A stretch of 64,000 nt of DNA from Bog-532 sp963805255. Lineage in GTDB: Bacteria; Actinomycetota; Actinomycetes; Streptosporangiales; Streptosporangiaceae. The notes under the pieces were generated by a model. It ran no database searches and was not told where the DNA came from. It was given only the letters and a program-made list of their open reading frames with translations. Of this stretch, positions 44,644 to 52,861 are shown one piece after another. Made by a program: the position numbers and the translations under genes. Each line of letters starts with the position of its first letter. The first letter of the stretch is position 1. The stretch spans positions 34,855 to 98,854 of the forward strand of contig CAWDTK010000012.1 of the NCBI GenBank assembly GCA_963805255.1, written 5' to 3'.

Positions 44644-45189
44644 TCAGCGCTTGCCGGCGGGGGTGGGGGCGACGACGGTGTTGACGGTGCCGACAGCGGT
44701 GTTGTAGACGTACCCGCTGACCCTGATGCTGGGGGATAGCTGTGGTGCGGTGACCAAGGTGTTGACGTCGGCGCGGACGGTGGCGGCGGGGTCGGTGGCC
44801 GGCAGCCAGGCCAGTTCGGCTTCGACGTAGCCGCCGCGGGCGGCGAAGCCGCGGCGCAGCTCCGGGTCGGCCAGCAACGTCGAGCCGCAGTCGGTGTGGT
44901 GGATGACTGCCACCTCCCACCAGGGCCCGTCGGGGGTCTTGGTTTCCGTCAGGTAGCTGATGTAGGCGACGTCGCGCAGCACGGCCGATGTGACCCGGCC
45001 GCCGACCACGCGCTGCACGGTCGCGTCGCCGAGGTCGACGCCGAGGAAGGCGGCGGGCTCGGCGCGCGAGTCGATGCAGGTGATGATGTAAGACAGCTGG
45101 TTGGGGATCCACGGGATCTTCGGGTTCTTCGCCACGGCGTTGGTGGCTGCGAAGGCCTTGTTTCGGTCCAGCAGCGTCGCGAGGGACAT
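44644..45189 (-). CDS. Beta-class carbonic anhydrase
   Basis: 181 residues from ATG 45189 with GGAAGG upstream. Zinc ligands and catalytic dyad are visible: Cys38-Ile-Asp40-Ser-Arg42 (CIDSR) and His98 with Cys101 in HHTDCG. It interconverts carbon dioxide and bicarbonate. Similar in length to the compact beta-carbonic anhydrases of actinobacteria. Its start is 88 bases from the end of an IS4-type element that lies upstream, which may have displaced its promoter. Confidence 0.93.
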   Translation of the reverse strand: MSLATLLDRNKAFAATNAVAKNPKIPWIPNQLSYIITCIDSRAEPAAFLGVDLGDATVQRVVGGRVTSAVLRDVAYISYLTETKTPDGPWWEVAVIHHTDCGSTLLADPELRRGFAARGGYVEAELAWLPATDPAATVRADVNTLVTAPQLSPSIRVSGYVYNTAVGTVNTVVAPTPAGKR

Positions 45190-45276
45190 AAGGGTACCTT
45201 CCGGTCGATGAGAGCTGTCGGTGATGATCGCCGGGCGAGCCTGCGCGGGCCTGTCGGCGGGCCGCCCGGCCGGCCC

Positions 45277-47084
45277 TCAACGCCATCGCTTTTAGGTGTT
45301 AGGTGTTCTATGGGTTGTATCGGCCGTGTATGCCCGTATGGGTTTTCCTGGGCGTTTTGCTGTGGCGGTGGGCATGACAGTAGCCCGGATGTCGCTCCGG
45401 GGGGGGCGCCGGTTCCACGGGCCGGGACGGGGTTTCTCCTTCCGGGTCGTTTATGCAGGATGACCGGGTTAGGAAGTGTCGCCGGAGGCCGGGCTGGCTG
45501 CAGGAGCGGTGCGGGCGCCGGCGTAGATGATCTGCCCGGCGGGGTAGATGGTGATGGTGGCCTCGCCGGTGCTGGCGGGTACCCGCCCGGTGGCCGGCGA
45601 GGACGGGAACTGCTGGCGGCCCTTGGTGCACCGTTCGCGGTGGCGGGGCGGCCGGACGGGCAGCAGGGCGGCGAGGATCCGGGAGCTGGCCAGCGCGGCG
45701 GCGGCAGCGAGCACTGAGGCGGGGGCAGTCGCGGGCGCCAGGGTCTGGGTCATCGAGCGGACGGCCTCGCGGCGGGCGGTCGTGAACGACACCCGGGCGG
45801 GCGTGGCCGGCGCCTTCGGCTCGCTGCCGGGAGCGGCGGTGAGCTGGGCGGCCGTGCCGGCCTGGATGGCGTGGCAGCCGTGGATGCGGACCAGCTGGGT
45901 GGCGGTGATCCAGGCCCACATCTCCTGGGTGACCTGGTGCGGGGACGACGAGCGCAGGATCGGGCCGCGGGAGGGGCCCGCGCCGGTGATCGCGGACTTG
46001 TCCTCGCCGATGACGGTTTCCACCGCGGCCCACCGGTCCGGGTAGCAGGCGGCCAGTTCCGCGGCGGGGTATGCCTGCCAGTCCGTCAGCGTGGTGGCCA
46101 GAGCGTACAGCTCGTCCCCGGCGCCGCCCGGGCCGGGGACTTTCACGTCGTATTCCACGACGCGGACCGGGATGCGGTCGGCGCCGTCGGACAGGAAGGA
46201 CTCATACGAGCCGTCCGGCAGTGCCTTGAGCAGCGGCAGGACGATATCGGACTTCATCCGCATCAGCAGGTGCGCGCCCTGGGCGCGGATCGCCTTGATC
46301 AGGGCGAATCCCGGGAAATTGCGGTCCATCAGGATCAGCCGGCCCGCCGCGAAGATCCCGGGACGGGATCTGGCCAGCCGCCGGGTCAGGGTCTGCTCCC
46401 CGTCGCAGGAGGGGCCGAACTCCATGCCGAGGGTGGCCTTGGCCCGTGCGGCAGTGAGTATGACGGCCCGGACCTGGGGAAACGGCGACGAGTTATCCGC
46501 GGTGCCGGACGAGCCGAAATACTTCCGGTTCGCCTTGGTGTCCGGGACCCGGACCTGGAACCCGTCCAGGGCGCATAGCAGCAGCCCCCGCCACCGCATC
46601 CCCGGCGCACCCGGATCGGCGATCGGCCCGGCGACCAGCCAGAACAGCGCCTCGAACAGCTCCGCGGGGATCATGTCCAGGCGGCGGGTGACCGCCTCGG
46701 TACCCGGCACGTGCCAGGGCCGCGCCCACGGCAGGCACGCCAGCAGCCCGGCCACCCGCAAGGTCACCTCCGGCACCGGCGCGTCCGGCATCAAGGTCAT
46801 CGCCACCAGCAGCCGGACCGTCATCGCGGCCGGCAGCAGCCGCTGCCGTTCCTCTGCGCAGCCGAAATCCTCCACCAGCTCCTCGATCTCCCCAGCCGGC
46901 AGGTATGCCTCAAGCAGGCCGAGGGTGACGTGACCGGGGAGCCAGCCGCCGGCCTGCACATCGCCGCTGCGCCGCACCACCGCTGGCGCGACCGTCACCT
47001 GATGGCAGAACACCAGATCCTCACCTGAAGTCACCGGCCGGCCCGCCGGGCCGGGCAGCAAAGCCGACACCCCGCCCCGGCCGG
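45277..47084 (-). mobile_element. IS4-type element copy 2, transposase-start end missing
   Basis: Begins at the terminus CAACGCCATCGCTTTTAGG (45277) and is identical to the copy at 22972-25074 over the shared length. It stops at about 47084, inside the region coding for the N-terminus, where IS3-type element C begins. The other terminus, the promoter and the first ~40 codons are gone. Confidence 0.92.
45469..47084 (-). pseudogene. IS4-family transposase, N-terminally truncated
   Basis: Same protein as at 23156-24883 from GRGGVSALLPGPAGRP to ASPASGDTS, with all catalytic motifs kept. Upstream of 47084 the open frame continues only by reading antisense through the IS3 orfA to 47319, which is not native sequence. 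Probably inactive, but its protein could be made if a start in the adjacent DNA is used. Confidence 0.88.
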
Positions 47085-47137
47085 TTTCGTAGACACCATC
47101 CGAAGTGGCACGATGGTCTACGAGGAGAGAACCGGAA

Positions 47138-47428
47138 GTGGGACAGGCTCGCAAGAAGTACACCCAGGAATATAAGGACGAGGCTGTGGAGCTGGTGATA
47201 AGCTCCGGCCGTCCGATAGCGGAAATTGCCCGGAATCTGGGTATAAACGAGGGAACGCTGGCGAACTGGGTGAACACGGCGAAGAAGTCGGGGAAGCTGA
47301 AGGAAAGGCCGCTCGACACCGACGAGCGGGCGCGGCTGCGGGAACTCGAGGAAGAGAACCGCCGGCTGAAGATGGAGCGGGACTTTCTAAAAAAAGCCGC
47401 GGCGTGGTTTGCGAAGGAGAATCAGTAA
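47138..47428 (+). CDS. IS3 OrfA
   Basis: 96 residues from GTG 47138, with GAGGAGAGAACCGGAA upstream. Helix-turn-helix (YTQEYKDEAVELVISSGRPIAEIARNLGINEGTLANWV) then a coiled coil (DERARLRELEEENRRLKMERDFLKKAAAWF). The coding strand has the slippery heptamer AAAAAAG at 47390-47396 in LKKAA, the expected -1 frameshift site into orfB. Confidence 0.92.
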   Translation: MGQARKKYTQEYKDEAVELVISSGRPIAEIARNLGINEGTLANWVNTAKKSGKLKERPLDTDERARLRELEEENRRLKMERDFLKKAAAWFAKENQ

Positions 47429-48054
47429 AGTTCGCGTTCATCGCCGAGATGGACGAGGAGAACGACCGCAAGCCACGCGAGGAAAGATTCCCGGTCATGT
47501 TCATGTGCGAGATGCTGGAGGTATCACGGCAGGGGTATTACGCATGGAAGAAGCGCGCGCCGTCGGCGCGGACGAAAGAAGACGTGACATTGACCACGCT
47601 GATCGTGGCGATCCACGATGCGCATAAGGGCCGGTACGGCATCGACCGGATTCACGCGGACCTGGCCCGGAACGGGTACCGGGTCAGCCCGAAGCGGGTG
47701 CGACGCCTGGCACGGGCCGCTGGCCTGCGATGCGTGCACCCGCGGCCGTACAAGGCCACGACGGTGCAGGATCCGGCGAACGCTTGCGGTCTGGTCGACC
47801 TGGTCGGCCGCGACTTCGTACCCGGGGCGAAGGACCAGCTGTGGTACGGGGATATCACGTACATTTTCACGATGAGCGGCTGGGCTTACCTCGCGACGGT
47901 AATCGACGGGTATTCACGCAAGGTAGTGGGCTGGTCCGTCGCTGATCATATGCGCGAGGAACTGGTCATCGATGCGCTCAGGATGGCGGTAGCGAACCGT
48001 CAGCCCGGGACTGGGGAGGTGGTTTTCCATTCCGATCGCGGAAGCCAGGGCGAA
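47404..48054 (+). pseudogene. IS3 transposase OrfB, truncated after the second Asp
   Basis: HTH_21 part (FMCEMLEVSRQGYYAWKKR, GRYGIDRIHADLARNGYRVSPKRVRRL) and the front of the integrase core (DQLWYGDITYIFTMSGWAYLATVIDGYSRKVVGW, VVFHSDRGSQ). Cut right after the second catalytic Asp by the IS30 end; the catalytic Glu is missing. Confidence 0.9.
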
Positions 48055-49757
48055 TTCAACCGGTCGTCGCAACACCTTCAGGTGGAGGTGGGCGAATGGG
48101 ACGGCCACAGGGATGGGCGGCTGCTCGGGCGGGGCGGCCGGCGATGCGTTCGGCGGGGCGGCCTCCGGTGGCCAGGCGAGAACACCGGCAGCGGTTCTGG
48201 GTGGCGATCGCCAGGGGAATGCCGAGTGAGGACGCCGGCATTGAGGCTGGTGTGTCCCCGGCAGTTGGTACGCGCTGGTTCCGTGACAGCGGCGGGATCC
48301 GGCCGGTCAGCCTGGCGCCGCCGTCGGGGCGGTACTTGTCGTTCGCGGAGCGGGAGGAGATCGCGATCTTGCGGGTCCGGGGGTGCGGCGTCCGTGAGAT
48401 CGCGAGGCGTGCCGGCCGGTCGCCGTCGACGATCTCGCGGGAGCTGCGCCGGAACGCTGCGACCAGGGGCGGCCGGCTGGAGTACCGGGCCATGGCCGCC
48501 CAGTGGCACGCGGACCGGCGGGCACGCCGCCCGAAGATCGCAAAACTGGCTGCGGACCAGGTCCTGCGGGAGTACGTGCAGGACCGGCTCGCCGGCTCGA
48601 TCACCAGGCCAGGTGGCGCGGCTGTGCCGGGCCCGGATGTGCACTGGATCGGACGCCGGCACGGTCGCCGGGCGGATCGGTGCTGGGCGGCGTCGTGGAG
48701 CCCGGAGCAGATCGCGAACCGGCTGCGGGTCGATTTCCCTGATGATGAGTCCATGCGGGTCTCGCACGAGGCGATCTACCAGGCGCTGTATGTCCAGGGC
48801 CGCGGCGCGCTGCGGCGTGAGCTGACCGCCTGCCTGCGCACCGGCCGGGCGCTGCGCGTCCCCCGGGCGCGCACCCGCGGCCGCGGCAGGAAGTTCGTGA
48901 CACCCGAGATCATGATCAGCCAGCGGCCTGCGGAGGCCGCGGACCGGGCGGTGCCCGGGCACTGGGAGGGGGACCTGATCATGGGGCTGAACAGCTCGGC
49001 GATCGGCACCCTTGTCGAGCGCTCGACCCGGTTCACGATGCTGCTGCACCTGCCGCCGATGGAAGGCCACGGGACCAGCCCCCGGGCCAAGAACGGCCCC
49101 GCGCTGGCCGGCCATGGTGCCGAGGCGGTCCGGGACGCGATCGCCTCGGCGATCATCACGTTGCCCGCTCAGCTGCGCCGCTCGCTGACCTGGGACCAGG
49201 GCGCGGAGATGGCCGGCCACGCCCGGCTGCGCATCGACGCCGGCATCGAGATCTACTTCTGCGACCCGCACAGCCCCTGGCAGCGAGGCACCAACGAGAA
49301 CACCAACGGCCTGCTGCGCCAGTACTTCCCCAAGGGCACCGACCTGAGCCGCCACAGCCCCGGCGACCTGGCCGCCGTCGCCGCCGCCCTCAACGGCCGC
49401 CCCCGCAAGACGCTTGGCTGGAAGACCCCGGCCGAGGCGCTGGATGAGTTCCTGGCCGCCCACGCAGCCTGAAAGGGCGAAGAAGGAGGCGGCTAGCGCC
49501 GCCGCTGAGTTCCCGGAGCCGGGTGCCGCAGCCTACGGGGCCGCCCCTCCGGCCTCAAGGCTGCCTGCGGCATCGCCACGCGACGGCCCTGCGGGCCGGC
49601 CTTGACCCCGGAGACCACTGCGGCCCCTGACGGCAGCACCAAGGGCCAGGCAGCAGCCTGCCCCCGGCGGCACGCAGCACCCGGCGCGAAACCGCTCACC
49701 GTGTATGGTTGGCGCGGAAAGGGTCATTTACCGGCACTGTTGCGACGATCCCTTGAA
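48055..49757 (+). mobile_element. IS30-family element
   Basis: Ends TTCAACCGGTCGTCGCAACA (48055) and, read inwards from the right, TTCAAGGGATCGTCGCAACA (to 49757). The left neighbour is the IS3 orfB and the right neighbour is methyltransferase coding sequence, so the flanks are not a duplicated target. This copy sits at a rearrangement junction. Confidence 0.88.
48096..49472 (+). CDS. IS30-family transposase
   Basis: 458 residues. The N-terminal helix-turn-helix region includes YLSFAEREEIAILRVRGCGVREIARRAGRSPSTISRELRRN, the hallmark of IS30. The integrase core shows VPGHWEGDLIMGLNSSAIGTLVERSTRFTMLL (first Asp), LTWDQGAEMAGH (second Asp) and WQRGTNENTNGLLRQYFPKGTDL (Glu). It ends GWKTPAEALDEFLAAHAA. 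The frame is intact. The region 49473-49757 downstream is non-coding and GC-rich with no recognised gene. Confidence 0.93.
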   Translation: MGRPQGWAAARAGRPAMRSAGRPPVARREHRQRFWVAIARGMPSEDAGIEAGVSPAVGTRWFRDSGGIRPVSLAPPSGRYLSFAEREEIAILRVRGCGVREIARRAGRSPSTISRELRRNAATRGGRLEYRAMAAQWHADRRARRPKIAKLAADQVLREYVQDRLAGSITRPGGAAVPGPDVHWIGRRHGRRADRCWAASWSPEQIANRLRVDFPDDESMRVSHEAIYQALYVQGRGALRRELTACLRTGRALRVPRARTRGRGRKFVTPEIMISQRPAEAADRAVPGHWEGDLIMGLNSSAIGTLVERSTRFTMLLHLPPMEGHGTSPRAKNGPALAGHGAEAVRDAIASAIITLPAQLRRSLTWDQGAEMAGHARLRIDAGIEIYFCDPHSPWQRGTNENTNGLLRQYFPKGTDLSRHSPGDLAAVAAALNGRPRKTLGWKTPAEALDEFLAAHAA

Positions 49758-49877
49758 CTCGGCGTAAGTATTCGGTGATTCCGGTGGGCTGAGCGTGGCT
49801 GGCCGGCGCAGGCGACACGCTGGCGGGGCGGGTGCGGCGGTGCTGGACACAGGGACTGGTGGTGGTGCAGCCTTGGC

Positions 49878-51563
49878 GTGATGGCTGCGCGTACTTGTTC
49901 CCGGCCCGCTGATGAGGCGGCGTTCTGGCGTGAGCGGGCGGAGCTGCTGGAGGCACAGAACACGCGGCTGGCCGGGGAGAACGTGCGGCTGGAGGCGGAG
50001 AACGCCACGCTGGCCGCGACGGTGGCCGCGCAGCAGGAGCAGCTGGCCGCGCTGAAGCAGCGGGTGGTGACGCTGAGCCGGATGCTGTTCGGCACCTCCA
50101 GCGAGAAAGACGGCGCCGGTAAGCGGCAGGCGGGCGGGCAAGCCGCCGACGCCGGCGGCGGGGATGACGCCCCGGCAGGGGATGGCGGCGCTGCGGGCGG
50201 GCGGCGCCGGGGTCAGCGGCCGGGATCGGCCGGGCATGGGCGGCGCCGGCATGAGCACCTGGAGACCGAGGAGCAGGTCCATGACATTCCGGAGGGCGAG
50301 CGGCGCTGCCCGCGGTGCGGCCGGGCCTATGAGCTGTTCGGGGAGGATGCCAGCGAGCAGGTATCGTGGCGGGTCCGGGTGTGGCGGGTGGTGCACCGGC
50401 GGCGCAAGTACGCCCGGTGCTGCCAGTGCCCGGTGCCGGCGGTGCGGACCGCGCCCGGCCCGGCGACGCTGATTCCCAGGGGCCTGTTCACGACGGAGTT
50501 CTGCGTGAACCTGCTTGTCGCCAAGTACGCGCTCGGGCTGCCGTTCAACCGGGTGATCGCGATGCTGGCGATGCAGGGCCTGGAGGTGGCGCCGGGCACG
50601 CTGGCCGGGGTGGCCCGGCGGCTGGAGGAGCTGCTTGCGCCGCTGGCGGCCGCGATCGCCGCGCGAAACGCCGCCGCCGGGCACGCGCACGTGGACGAGA
50701 CGTCGTGGCGGGTATTCGGCCAGCCCGCCGATAACGGAGGCAGCCGCTGGTGGCTGTGGGTGTTCACTGCCGCGGACACGGTGGTGTACACGATCGCGGC
50801 GTCGCGGTCGCTGAAGGTGCTCGAAGACCATTACGGCGTGCAGGCCGGCCAGCTGCCGGAGGGCCGCAGGCCGCTGGTCATCAGCTCGGACTTCTACTCG
50901 GTGTACCGGTCGTTTTCCGAGCTGGACGGCGTCACCTCCCTCTGGTGCTGGGCCCATATCCGGCGGCGGTTCATCCGGGCCGGCGACGCCCACCGCAAGG
51001 AGCTGGGCAGCTGGGCTGATGCCTGGACCGGCCGGTTCGCCGCACTATACGCCGCGCACCGCGCCCTGGCCGCCGCCCCCGGGGGCACTGGCGAGCACGC
51101 CCGGGCGGCCGCCGCGTTCGATGCGGCGCTGGAGGAGATCGACGCCTACCGCCGTATTCAGGGTCGCCGCCCGGACCTGCTGCACCCGGCCGCGGCGAAG
51201 GCGCTGGCCACCTTGGACCGCGAATGGGGCGGGCTGGTGCGCCACCGGGACTTCCCGGACCTGCCGCTGGATAACAACACCGCCGAGCGGGCGATCCGCA
51301 CCCCGGTCGTGGGCCGCAAGAACTACAACGGCTCCGGCGCGGAATGGTCCGCTGACCTGGCCGGCCACGCCTGGACCGTCCTGGGCACCGCCCGGATCAC
51401 CGGGCACAACCCCCGCGCCTACCTGGACGCCTACCTGCAGGCCTGCGCCGCAAACGGCGGCAAGCCGCCGGCTGGGCAGGCCCTGGAAGCCCTGCTGCCC
51501 TGGAACATCACCCTGACCGGCCAGCCCGGCGAGCCAGACGGCAGGAAGGACCAGCCGCCGTGA
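49878..51563 (+). CDS. tnpC: IS66 TnpC-type transposase
   Basis: 561 residues. Leucine-rich coiled coil (WRERAELLEAQNTRLAGENVRLEAENATLAATVAAQQEQLAALKQRV), IS66 basic segment ending RMLFGTSSEK, zinc-binding domain GERRCPRCGRAYELFGED with CPVP, then the DDE core: HAHVDETSWRVFG (first Asp), LVISSDFYSVYRSF (second Asp), CWAHIRRRF and LDNNTAERAIRTPVVGRKNY (Glu). C-terminal tail NPRAYLDAYLQACAANGG. The next gene starts within its stop codon. Confidence 0.95.
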   Translation: MMAARTCSRPADEAAFWRERAELLEAQNTRLAGENVRLEAENATLAATVAAQQEQLAALKQRVVTLSRMLFGTSSEKDGAGKRQAGGQAADAGGGDDAPAGDGGAAGGRRRGQRPGSAGHGRRRHEHLETEEQVHDIPEGERRCPRCGRAYELFGEDASEQVSWRVRVWRVVHRRRKYARCCQCPVPAVRTAPGPATLIPRGLFTTEFCVNLLVAKYALGLPFNRVIAMLAMQGLEVAPGTLAGVARRLEELLAPLAAAIAARNAAAGHAHVDETSWRVFGQPADNGGSRWWLWVFTAADTVVYTIAASRSLKVLEDHYGVQAGQLPEGRRPLVISSDFYSVYRSFSELDGVTSLWCWAHIRRRFIRAGDAHRKELGSWADAWTGRFAALYAAHRALAAAPGGTGEHARAAAAFDAALEEIDAYRRIQGRRPDLLHPAAAKALATLDREWGGLVRHRDFPDLPLDNNTAERAIRTPVVGRKNYNGSGAEWSADLAGHAWTVLGTARITGHNPRAYLDAYLQACAANGGKPPAGQALEALLPWNITLTGQPGEPDGRKDQPP

Positions 51564-52468
51564 CCGTGACCGGCACGCCCGGCCAGTACCCGGCCCGCTA
51601 CTGCGGCAGGGACTTCACCCTCGCCGAGCTGGAGGAGATCCGCTCCCTGGCGGCGACGCTGCCGACCCGCCGCGCGATCGCCGACGCGATCTGCGACGCG
51701 CTCGGCTGGCAGACCCCCGGCGGGCGGCGCAAGGACATGACCGCCCGCGTCGCCCTGGGCCGGATGGCCGCCGACGGCCTGATCACCCTGCCGCCGCCGC
51801 GCAACGGCAACGGCAACGGACGCCACCCCCGGCACGGGCACCCCGGCCAGCTCGCCCTGCCGCTGCCGGCGCACCCCGCCGCCACCTTGGCCGATCTCGG
51901 CCCGGTCACCATCAGCGTCGTCGACAGCCGCCAGGCCTCCCGGCAGTGGAACCAGCTCATCCGCGACCACCACTACCTCGGCTACACCCCGCTGGCCGGC
52001 GCCCAGATCCGCTACCTCGCCGCCGCCCCCGCCGCCGGCCCGATCGCCGCCTTCGCCTTCGCCGCCAGCGCCTGGAAATGCGCCCCCCGCGACGACTGGA
52101 TCGGCTGGGACCCCGCCACCCGCCGCGCCAACCTGAACCTGATCTGCGGCAACGCCCGGTTCCTCATCCGCCCCGACCTGGCGGTCCCCAACCTCGCCTC
52201 CTCGCTGCTCGCCGCCGTCACCCGCCGGCTGCCCGCCGACTGGCGGGCCCGCTACGGCTACGCCCCGGTCCTGGCCGAGACCTTCATCGAGGCCGGCCGG
52301 TTCACCGGCGCCAGCTACCGCGCCGCCAACTGGACCCGCATTGGCCAGACCAAGGGCAGGGGCAAGCTCGACCGCCGCCATGAACACGCCCTGCCGGTCA
52401 AGGACATCTACCTCTACCCGCTGCACCGGCGCTGGCGGCAGATCCTCACCACCCCGCCCGCTCAGTAA
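51560..52468 (+). CDS. DruA-like DUF4338 protein carried by IS66
   Basis: 302 residues from GTG 51560, overlapping the tnpC stop by four bases. The N-terminal ~75 residues are a winged-helix-like segment (CGRDFTLAELEEIRSLAATLPTRRAIADAICDALGWQTPGGRRKDMTARVALGRM). The DUF4338 domain follows: ISVVDSRQASRQWNQLIRDHHYLGY, QIRYLAAAPAAGPIAAFAFAASAWKCAPRDDWIGWD, LNLICGNARFLIRPDLAVPNLASSLLAAV, YAPVLAETFIEAGRFTGASYRAANW. This is the Pfam family of DruA of the Druantia anti-phage system. Here it is part of a mobile element, without druB-E, so a role in transposition or target choice is as likely as defence. Confidence 0.85.
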   Translation: MTVTGTPGQYPARYCGRDFTLAELEEIRSLAATLPTRRAIADAICDALGWQTPGGRRKDMTARVALGRMAADGLITLPPPRNGNGNGRHPRHGHPGQLALPLPAHPAATLADLGPVTISVVDSRQASRQWNQLIRDHHYLGYTPLAGAQIRYLAAAPAAGPIAAFAFAASAWKCAPRDDWIGWDPATRRANLNLICGNARFLIRPDLAVPNLASSLLAAVTRRLPADWRARYGYAPVLAETFIEAGRFTGASYRAANWTRIGQTKGRGKLDRRHEHALPVKDIYLYPLHRRWRQILTTPPAQ

Positions 52469-52499
52469 CAGCCCACGGGATCACCGAATTCTTACACGG

Positions 52500-52855
52500 A
52501 ACTCGGCGACGACCACCAGATCCTCGACCGCAACGGTGGCGATCTCGGAGGCGTCCGCGAGTCCCACGAGTTCGGCGACCGGCTTGTCGCCGGATCGGTC
52601 GATCCGATCGACCTGCCACAGTTTCTCGTCCGATGCCTTCGGCAACTGTCCGCGCGGCGGGAGGATGCGCACCTTGTCGCCTCGGCGCACGGGGCGGCCA
52701 GGGAGTTCCACCGTCTCGGGGACGTGGCGCTCAAAGTTCAGGCCGAATGAGCGCCGGTCGGCCAAGGCCGATACCTCGCGCTGCAGATCTGCAGCCAGGG
52801 CCTCATTGGTGAGGGTGACCTGGTGGATCAGATCGTTGAGGCGGGACAAGACCAC
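52500..52855 (-). pseudogene. Adenine-specific DNA methyltransferase, N-terminal stub
   Basis: Starts at 52855, six bases after the helicase stop. MVLSRLNDLIHQV, RRSFGLNFERHVPETVELPGRPVRRGDKVRIL and the end AVEDLVVVAEF correspond to the non-catalytic start of a family of Mod-like N6-adenine methyltransferases. There it is followed within ~40 residues by an NPPYNTG-type catalytic motif. Here the gene is cut at AEF by the IS30 terminus and later the IS66 insertion, so the SAM-binding and catalytic parts are absent from the window. It is the third gene of the nuclease-helicase operon. Assignment rests on the N-terminal motif pattern. Confidence 0.75.
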
Positions 52856-52861
52856 GCTCCT

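Larger units (their letters stand above)
47085..48054 (+). mobile_element. IS3-family element C, 3' part removed by IS30
   Basis: Carries orfA and most of orfB rightwards. The left boundary abuts the truncated IS4-type element; the right boundary is the IS30 end at 48055. About 60-100 residues of orfB and the right terminus are missing. Confidence 0.85.
49764..52499 (+). mobile_element. IS66-family element with a DruA-like passenger gene
   Basis: Left end GTAAGTATTCGGTGAT (49764). The right end, read inwards, is GTAAGAATTCGGTGAT within CCGTGTAAG... The flanks share AACTCGGC (49756-49763 and 52500-52507), an 8-bp duplication as expected for IS66. The element holds two genes, a TnpC-type transposase and an overlapping DUF4338 gene, and lacks the tnpA/tnpB pair of classical IS66. 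Inserted at the junction between the IS30 end and the methyltransferase stub. Confidence 0.88.

Noticed and set aside
36126..45189. Possible secondary-metabolite gene cluster around the P450
   Set aside because: No core biosynthetic enzyme (PKS, NRPS, terpene synthase, RiPP precursor) is present; only the P450 system and unrelated genes.
47085..47319. Apparent N-terminal extension of the truncated IS4 transposase
   Set aside because: It is antisense read-through of the IS3 orfA; the native N-terminus is known from the complete copy at 23156.
52460..52510. Reading IS66 flank sequence AAGGGATCGTCGCAACA as part of the methyltransferase
   Set aside because: The same sequence recurs at 48055 in inverted orientation and is the IS30 terminal repeat, so the methyltransferase ends at AEF.
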